Below are positions 58,396 to 64,000 of a stretch of DNA of 64,000 nt, in pieces; position 1 is the first letter of the stretch; every line of letters begins with the position of its first letter. The stretch covers positions 1 through 64,000 of the forward strand of contig NZ_JAJJNF010000001.1 in assembly GCF_021245805.1 (NCBI RefSeq). The letters run 5' to 3'. The notes beneath the pieces are model-generated. The model was not told where the DNA came from and made no database searches. It worked only from the letters and a program-made list of their open reading frames with translations. Source of the DNA: Mangrovimonas futianensis (GTDB taxonomy: Bacteria; Bacteroidota; Bacteroidia; Flavobacteriales; Flavobacteriaceae). The translations under genes were made by a program, and so were the position numbers.

Positions 58396-59802
58396 CTACT
58401 TATTATCAGAAGTTATAAAAAACTCATCTATTAAAAGTGGATATATCGTCCTTAGTTTCTCTTGCTCCTCTTTGTAAGCATTACTTTTGTCATATCTGTG
58501 CTGTTTAAAAACCGTCTGTTTTTGCTCTCTTAATTGAAAAGCCGCTTTGTAGTGCGCTGATAGGACATCAATATAATTTTGATAAGAAACATCTTTTTCG
58601 CATTTATATTGGATTAAGGTTTCCGAATTGATAAAAGGTTTTAAAATAGCAACCAATTTCTCTCTTTGAACCGGTGTATTGTTAAACAGGTAATGCGTTT
58701 TACTGAGATAGATCTGCAATGTATCAGTGTATTGTATGGATGATTCATCAAACAATGGAGGAATATGAGGTTGATTTTGACTGAATTTTATTCCTTCCAT
58801 TTCTTTGTAACTTCTTTTCCTGATAAATTTCCTGTCAAATAGTTGGTACTGGTAGTTATCCTCACCCAATTCATAATTAAACCTATGTATCCCAGCCCAT
58901 ATAACCTGGGCTTCTAGTGATTTTATGTAATGCAAATCTATATGTCTATTGGCGGAAATGGTAACCGAAGTAAAAGGTATTAATTCTGATCTAGTCCTTG
59001 ATTTGAAGGCAAGCACTTCGGCTGTTACTTCTTCAAGGGTAAACCTTGTTCCCATAGTATTTTGAATAATAACTTCACCATTTTCATCGTAAACAATTTT
59101 AAATTGTAATTCTAAACTACCATCAATGAAATGATCCTCCTCGTAATAAAATGATTGAGGCAGCTCTACTATGGGATTTAAATAAAGCATTTGCTTGTCT
59201 ATTTTATTATAATTGATAACCTCCCATTTGCACAATATTAATGAGAGCATCACTAGGAATAGGGAATGGCCCCCCATCCATTTATACCCTTTTCTTCCTA
59301 AGACCTGAGAAATTGTTTTCCAGCTATCTAAAAAGAATACCAAAGGCAGCAATAAAGAGACTTTCAAAAAAACACTGATCTGCTCAAAGGTCAAAAAGGT
59401 CATCAGACTGGCTCCCAGCATAAATCCCATTCTTAATGCCCAATATGCAAAATTGAAACTCAGGAAGATTTGGTCTGTTAATATCCTAGAGCGCTTCAGG
59501 TTCCTTCTCGAAAAAACTTTTTGAGGCTTACTAAGTAAGAAATTGACCATAATCCCATTTCCAAAAACCAGAGATAAAGAAGCAAACAATAGGTTAGACC
59601 ACCACCTATCCTGATCGCTCAAGATTTCTGGAATTCTGACAAAGGAAAAGGACATTACTCTAAAAACCTCCCTAATAGTATAGGCAAAAGCATAAATAAC
59701 CATGGTAGAAGCCAAACCCAACAGAATTCCTACTACCCATGTTTTGATAGAAATCTTTCTAAAATTGACGGATGCGTCATGGAAAACATGATTAAGTTTC
59801 AT
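58396..59802 (-). CDS. Unknown multi-pass membrane protein with ExbD-like extracytoplasmic part
   Basis: A 468-residue protein. Five hydrophobic helices occupy about residues 22-44, 70-90, 115-140, 145-162 and 178-196. A soluble C-terminal half of about 270 residues follows. Within it, 'SVTISANRHIDLHYIKSLEAQVIWAGIHRFNYEL' (about 285-320; quoted in parts: TISANRHIDLHYIK, AQVIWAGIHRF) resembles the strand-helix repeat of ExbD/TolR periplasmic domains. I do not recognise the whole protein. It stands alone; no promoter box is seen. Confidence 0.55.
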   Translation of the reverse strand: MKLNHVFHDASVNFRKISIKTWVVGILLGLASTMVIYAFAYTIREVFRVMSFSFVRIPEILSDQDRWWSNLLFASLSLVFGNGIMVNFLLSKPQKVFSRRNLKRSRILTDQIFLSFNFAYWALRMGFMLGASLMTFLTFEQISVFLKVSLLLPLVFFLDSWKTISQVLGRKGYKWMGGHSLFLVMLSLILCKWEVINYNKIDKQMLYLNPIVELPQSFYYEEDHFIDGSLELQFKIVYDENGEVIIQNTMGTRFTLEEVTAEVLAFKSRTRSELIPFTSVTISANRHIDLHYIKSLEAQVIWAGIHRFNYELGEDNYQYQLFDRKFIRKRSYKEMEGIKFSQNQPHIPPLFDESSIQYTDTLQIYLSKTHYLFNNTPVQREKLVAILKPFINSETLIQYKCEKDVSYQNYIDVLSAHYKAAFQLREQKQTVFKQHRYDKSNAYKEEQEKLRTIYPLLIDEFFITSDNK

Positions 59803-59889
59803 AGTGGGCTAGTTATGCTTTATAGGTGTCCTAATTTCCAAAAAAGTTACTATTGGAAGCAATTACTTTCCTAAAAACAATTGAGCTTC

Positions 59890-61293
59890 CTAAACCTTAA
59901 CCAATTTCCAAGCTCCTCTTTTAAACCAAATAATGCCAACAATGGCTATAAGGACTTCTGCCAAGGTGATGGCCAAAAAGACAGCCTTAGGCCCCCAGTC
60001 TAAAGTGATAGCGGTCAAGTAAGCAAAGGGTAATTGAAACAACCAAAAGCAGAAAAAGTTGATATAGGTAGGCGTTTTGGTATCACCGGCACCGTTAAAG
60101 GACTGGATCACCACCATGCCATAGGCATAAAAGACATAACCCGCAGCCAAAACCCGTAAACAAAGCGAACCATAGGTTATGACCTCGGGCTCATTAGAAA
60201 ACCACATGATGATCTGTTTGGCGAATATGAGATATACCAGTGACACCAACCCCATAAAAATGGCATTATACTTACCCGTTATCCAAACCGATTTTTCGGC
60301 TCGATCGGGTTGTTGGGCTCCTAGATTTTGACCTACCAAAGTAGCTGCTGCGTTGCTCATGCCCCAAGACGGCATGAGGGTAAACATCATCACCCTGATG
60401 GCAATGGTATATCCTGCCAACACTTCACTTCCAAATTCGCTCATGATACGCATTAAGAACACCCAACTGGAGGTTCCTATTAAGAATTGGCCAATCCCCC
60501 CTAGCGAAACTTTAATCAAGTTGAACATGACCGATATCTTGATGGCTATGTCCTGAAGGGTTACCTTGATTTTCCCAATACCATAAAACAATACCACCAA
60601 TTGATATAAAACGGCTGTACCACGACCAATAGTAGTGGCAATGGCTGCCCCTTTTACGCCAAAGGCGGGAACAGGACCCCAACCAAAAATAAAAATGGGA
60701 TCTAAAAGGATGTTCAAACCATTGGAAAGTATTAAGGTCCACATGGCAATGGAGGCGTTCCCCGCACCACGGAAAATGGCATTGATCATGAACAACAGCA
60801 TAATGGTTAAATTACCACCTATCAGAATTTGGGTATAGCCATAGCCTTCGGAAATGAGATCGGGTTCGGCGCCCATAAGAGCCAAAATTTCCTTGGCATA
60901 CCATATACCCACGATACTGACTATAATGGATACCAAGATTCCCAAGATAATCACTTGCACCGAGGCCTGTGATGCTCCTTTGAGATCCTTCTCTCCTATT
61001 CGGCGTGCCACAATGGCTGTAGCAGCCATACTAAGCCCAATGGCAACGGCATAGACCAAGGTCACCACCGATTCTGTTAAACCGATGGTTGCCACCGCAT
61101 TGACACTTACCCTAGAGACATAAAAAATATCGACCAGGGCAAAGATGGACTCCATGAGCATTTCGAGGATCATGGGTATGGAAAGCATGAAGATGGCCTT
61201 ACGAAGGCTCCCGGATGTAAACTCCTGTTCGGCTCCTGAGAGTGCCATTTTGAAATATTTAAATAGCTGTTTTATAGAGGGTGTGGATTGCAT
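59890..61293 (-). CDS. MATE-family efflux transporter
   Basis: A 467-residue inner-membrane protein with about twelve hydrophobic helices in two similar halves. The opening 'TSGSLRKAIFMLSIPMILEMLMESIFALVDIFYVSRV' pattern (short motif: IPMILEMLMESIFALVD) and 'LVGQNLGAQQPDRAEKSVW' in the second half are typical. It likely exports cationic or organic compounds in exchange for Na+ or H+. The substrate cannot be inferred. Single gene. Confidence 0.9.
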   Translation of the reverse strand: MQSTPSIKQLFKYFKMALSGAEQEFTSGSLRKAIFMLSIPMILEMLMESIFALVDIFYVSRVSVNAVATIGLTESVVTLVYAVAIGLSMAATAIVARRIGEKDLKGASQASVQVIILGILVSIIVSIVGIWYAKEILALMGAEPDLISEGYGYTQILIGGNLTIMLLFMINAIFRGAGNASIAMWTLILSNGLNILLDPIFIFGWGPVPAFGVKGAAIATTIGRGTAVLYQLVVLFYGIGKIKVTLQDIAIKISVMFNLIKVSLGGIGQFLIGTSSWVFLMRIMSEFGSEVLAGYTIAIRVMMFTLMPSWGMSNAAATLVGQNLGAQQPDRAEKSVWITGKYNAIFMGLVSLVYLIFAKQIIMWFSNEPEVITYGSLCLRVLAAGYVFYAYGMVVIQSFNGAGDTKTPTYINFFCFWLFQLPFAYLTAITLDWGPKAVFLAITLAEVLIAIVGIIWFKRGAWKLVKV

Positions 61294-61586
61294 GGGATTA
61301 AAATAGTTAAATGAAACACTTCAAACTAGTAAAAGCTACTACTTTATCATCTCATTTTGAAATTAATAACTTTTTCAGGTTAATACCTAAAATCGTTTCT
61401 CTTTTAATTTTTTTTTACTTTTGATTCATATGAAAAATCCCACATCTTTATTTTCGCCATAACCAACCTCTTTAGATTTACCCAAACAAGAATTAATGAA
61501 TCATTTAAGACACTTAAAATCAGATATATCTAACTTTATATTTAAGAACAGGTAATCACTTTTATTGAAAAATAAAACCAAAAGAC

Positions 61587-62153
61587 ATGAAACAACTTTT
61601 TCCTCTAATTGTATTTTTTTTGATTTTCAACTGTAAACCCAAGCACCAAATCACTAAAAGTCAATCCATATCAAAAGAAACTAAATTCACTTATGTGAAC
61701 CCAATCTATACCTACAGCAGCAATCAAGTATTTCAAAATCTATTCAATCAATTTGAAAAATCAACAAACAAAACCATTGATTCTTTATTTCAGGTAGATT
61801 CCAATCAATATAGAATTGTCAACAAATCAAACCTTACACCACAGCCACTAAAAGAAAGTGATATTACTTCTTTTTTTGAATCAATAAGGGAAGGGTCAGT
61901 TTTTGTTCCAGAAGCTATTAAGCTGGAGACAACTCAAGATAGACATCCTGTTATGTTTATTTCCATTTCTCCAAAAGCTGAAATGTTCCAAGGTAAAATA
62001 CCACTTATATCAGACTCAAAAGTAGAAATAGCGATTGTTAAAAAGGATTCTTTAATCTTCTATGATTACTCCTCTTCCGGAACTACTTTGAACAAAGGGT
62101 TTAGGAGAAACTTATTAACTGATTTAAATAAAATTTATTCTAATTTAAATTAA
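61587..62153 (+). CDS. Unknown small lipoprotein
   Basis: A 188-residue protein with a lipoprotein signal (acylated Cys16 in LIFNCKPKH). The mature part is polar and rich in Ser, Lys and Asn, with no recognised domain. A conserved-looking 'FVPEAIKLETTQDRHPVMFISISPKAEMF' stretch (short motif: HPVMFISISPK) suggests a beta-rich core. It follows a 293-base gap with no visible gene and precedes convergent mpl. Confidence 0.6.
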   Translation: MKQLFPLIVFFLIFNCKPKHQITKSQSISKETKFTYVNPIYTYSSNQVFQNLFNQFEKSTNKTIDSLFQVDSNQYRIVNKSNLTPQPLKESDITSFFESIREGSVFVPEAIKLETTQDRHPVMFISISPKAEMFQGKIPLISDSKVEIAIVKKDSLIFYDYSSSGTTLNKGFRRNLLTDLNKIYSNLN

Positions 62154-62199
62154 GCATATTTGATTTTGATTTATAAAACAGGTATTGAAAATTATTTTT

Positions 62200-63555
62200 T
62201 TAATTAATCAACTCGGTTACCTCATCAAAATCCAAACCACCATAATTACCAGAACTCATTAACAACAAGGCACTGTTTTCTAGATTTCTTGAAAACAGAT
62301 CGGTTTTAAAATCTTCTGGATTGGTGAAAATGGTCAGGTCTTCCCTGTTAAAAGCCTGTTTGATTTGCTCATGGGTGACCTCATCTAGTTTTTTAATCTC
62401 CACGGCATGTGGCGAATAAAATACCACCGCAACATCGGCAGCGTCTAGGGCTCCTTCATATTGTTTTAAAAACTCGGCATTGAGGCTGCTATAGGTATGC
62501 AGTTCTAAACAAGCCACCAATTTTCTATCTGGATATTGGTCTTTTACCGCCTTTGTGGTAGCTTCAACTTTGGAAGGAGAATGGGCAAAATCCTTGTATG
62601 CCACACTGGTTTTTCCCTCGGCAATTTTCTCTAGTCGTTTACTGGCGCCCTTGAATGTAGAAATAGCTTCATAGAAATCATCTTCATCGATGCCCATGTG
62701 CTGACAAATCCATTTGGCTCCGGCCAAGTTGTTTAGATTGTGGGCTCCAAACACTTCAATGGGGAGTTCGCCTTCTGGTGTTTCCAAAAGAGTTTCGCCA
62801 TCTTCTACCTTATATTCTGGAGTATGATATGGTAACTTTCTGATGGTATTTTCACTAGCTTCTACCACCCTAACTACTTCGGGATCTTCGGCATTGTAGG
62901 TAATGCTTCCCCCCTTGACAATGCTATCTACAAAGATCTGGAACTGCTCCACATAGTTTTCATAGGTAGGAAACACATTGATGTGGTCCCAAGCGATGCC
63001 ACTCAACAAAGCGATGTTGGGTTGGTACAAATGGAATTTTGGACGCCTGTCTATGGGCGAACTTAAATATTCATCGCCTTCTAAAACAATAAAATCATTG
63101 TCGTCGGTTAGTTTTACCATGACATCAAAGCCTTCCAGTTGGGCACCCACCATGTAATCTACTTCCATCTCATGGTAATGCATCACATGGAGAATCATGG
63201 ACGTGATGGTGGTTTTCCCGTGGCTACCTCCAATAACTACACGCGTTTTATCTTTGGACTGTTCGTACAAAAACTCAGGGTAACTGTATATTTTTAAGCC
63301 TAGTTCTTGAGCCTTCAACAATTCTGGATTATCCTCTTTGGCATGCATTCCCAATACGATGGCATCCAACTGGGAGGTGATTTTTTCTGGAAACCAACCA
63401 AAGGCTTCAGGCAACAAGCCCTTAGCCTGTAGACGCGATTTTGATGGTTCAAAAATAGTATCGTCGCTTCCGGTAACTTGATATCCTTTATTGTGTAAGG
63501 CTATGGCCAAATTGTGCATTGCTGCTCCTCCTATGGCTATAAAATGTACGTTCAT
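62200..63555 (-). CDS. mpl: UDP-N-acetylmuramate:L-alanyl-gamma-D-glutamyl-meso-diaminopimelate ligase
   Basis: A peptidoglycan-recycling ligase that rejoins the recovered tripeptide to UDP-MurNAc. The 451 residues show the Mur-ligase layout: N-terminal Rossmann-like 'VHFIAIGGAAMHNLAIAL', P-loop GGSHGKTT (109-116), central 'LEGDEYLSSPID', and a C-terminal domain with 'DFAHSPSKVEATTKA'. The DEYLSSPID and length favour Mpl over MurC. A TATCTTTG box lies at 63576-63583. Confidence 0.93.
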   Translation of the reverse strand: MNVHFIAIGGAAMHNLAIALHNKGYQVTGSDDTIFEPSKSRLQAKGLLPEAFGWFPEKITSQLDAIVLGMHAKEDNPELLKAQELGLKIYSYPEFLYEQSKDKTRVVIGGSHGKTTITSMILHVMHYHEMEVDYMVGAQLEGFDVMVKLTDDNDFIVLEGDEYLSSPIDRRPKFHLYQPNIALLSGIAWDHINVFPTYENYVEQFQIFVDSIVKGGSITYNAEDPEVVRVVEASENTIRKLPYHTPEYKVEDGETLLETPEGELPIEVFGAHNLNNLAGAKWICQHMGIDEDDFYEAISTFKGASKRLEKIAEGKTSVAYKDFAHSPSKVEATTKAVKDQYPDRKLVACLELHTYSSLNAEFLKQYEGALDAADVAVVFYSPHAVEIKKLDEVTHEQIKQAFNREDLTIFTNPEDFKTDLFSRNLENSALLLMSSGNYGGLDFDEVTELIN

Positions 63556-63575
63556 ATGGGTGTAGAATTGTGAAT

Positions 63576-63583
63576 CAAAGATA
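63576..63583 (-). promoter_or_regulatory. -7 box for mpl
   Basis: TATCTTTG on the minus strand, 20 bases upstream of the mpl start. No TTG at the -33 position. Confidence 0.45.
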
Positions 63584-63632
63584 GGGGATTTGTATTATTT
63601 GATAAAGCTTACCGCCTCATTTTATTAGGCTC

Positions 63633-64000
63633 TTACTCTCCAGATAATTCTTGTAGCTTGTTTCTTAAATCGTCATCCTGTATAGCCTCTACCCCCTGTT
63701 TAAGAACTTGTTTGGCCTTTTCCTTTTGGTTGGTTTCCATATATAATTGAGCCAACTCCAAATAGCAGGTTTTAGAGCCTCCTATTTCTAAAGCCCTTTT
63801 TAAATGGGTTTCGGCCTGGTTATAATCTTCATTTTCCTTAAAAATAAAACCCTTGGCTAGATGTCCATCTACTGGGGAAAGGGTCTCAAGTTGATTGGCA
63901 AATTCTAAGGACTTGTCTGTAGAACCTCCTAAAATGGCAGGCAATTCCATATAAAACTTCACAAGAGCCCACCTTACATCAATATGCCTAGGATCTAATT
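63633..64000 (-). CDS. Tetratricopeptide-repeat protein, partial at the right edge
   Basis: The last 122 residues of a protein that runs beyond the window. The frame is open to the edge ('LDPRHIDVRWALVKFYMELP'), so the GTG at 63962 is internal, not a start. At least two TPR units are visible ('GFIFKENEDYNQAETHLKRALEIG' and 'YLELAQLYMETNQKEKAKQVL'; each given by short motif DYNQAETHLKRAL and LYMETNQKEKAKQVL). TPR proteins mediate protein contacts; the partner is unknown. Confidence 0.75.
   Translation of the reverse strand, partial: LDPRHIDVRWALVKFYMELPAILGGSTDKSLEFANQLETLSPVDGHLAKGFIFKENEDYNQAETHLKRALEIGGSKTCYLELAQLYMETNQKEKAKQVLKQGVEAIQDDDLRNKLQELSGE

Noticed and set aside
61294..61586. 293-base gap between the MATE gene and the small lipoprotein
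   Set aside because: I found no open frame with a credible start, no tRNA-like fold, no clear promoter box and no strong hairpin, so no feature is claimed.

Overview
The window is AT-rich and reads as a chromosomal segment of a Bacteroidota member, most likely class Flavobacteriia (family Flavobacteriaceae). Four things point there: a SusC/SusD outer-membrane pair, proteins with type A type IX secretion (T9SS) sorting domains, a Porin_10-type porin, and recurrent TAnnTTTG (-7) promoter boxes with few Shine-Dalgarno sequences. I saw no tRNA gene, insertion sequence, prophage or CRISPR array, and no gene-free stretch longer than 300 bases. The longest gap, 61294-61586 (293 bases), shows nothing I can name.

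Layout. Bases 1-191 hold a strong leftward promoter of rRNA-operon type that fires out of the window. Bases 192-12962 are housekeeping and envelope genes: a porin, rnhB, a beta-propeller lipoprotein, a YejK-type nucleoid protein, lipB, lysS, a YceI protein, an amidinotransferase-fold hydrolase and gltA. Bases 13160-21089 hold a tandem array of three secreted leucine-rich-repeat (LRR) proteins, placed between gltA and eno. Bases 21204-25471 carry eno, carA and a tandem pair of unknown secreted paralogues. Bases 25560-42859 are one leftward str-S10-spc-alpha superoperon, rpsL through rplQ, with rpsJ following fusA and no tuf. Bases 43037-51313 carry an Omp85-family protein and a four-gene SusC/SusD operon with two Calx-beta-like lipoproteins and no carbohydrate enzyme. 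Bases 51383-64000 are a mixed housekeeping block: rlmB, a rhomboid protease, rarA, a HAD phosphatase, a deacetylase-like protein, radC, a MATE transporter, mpl and a truncated TPR gene.

How the genes work together. The superoperon supplies the ribosome, RNA polymerase alpha and SecY. Its str, S10 and spc parts are tightly packed. The alpha part instead has structured spacers: an inverted repeat, a terminator fused to a promoter, three mini-hairpins before rpsD, and hairpins before rpoA and rplQ. These are good candidates for ribosomal-protein autoregulation. The envelope genes (SusC/D, Omp85, porin, lipoproteins, T9SS substrates) describe a Gram-negative cell that imports polymers or peptides.

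The most unusual element is the LRR array. The three genes share a near-identical signal peptide with EF-hand loop and a near-identical C-terminal module of about 455 residues, but their LRR cores differ in length and sequence. The middle copy has lost its sorting signal through one nonsense change.
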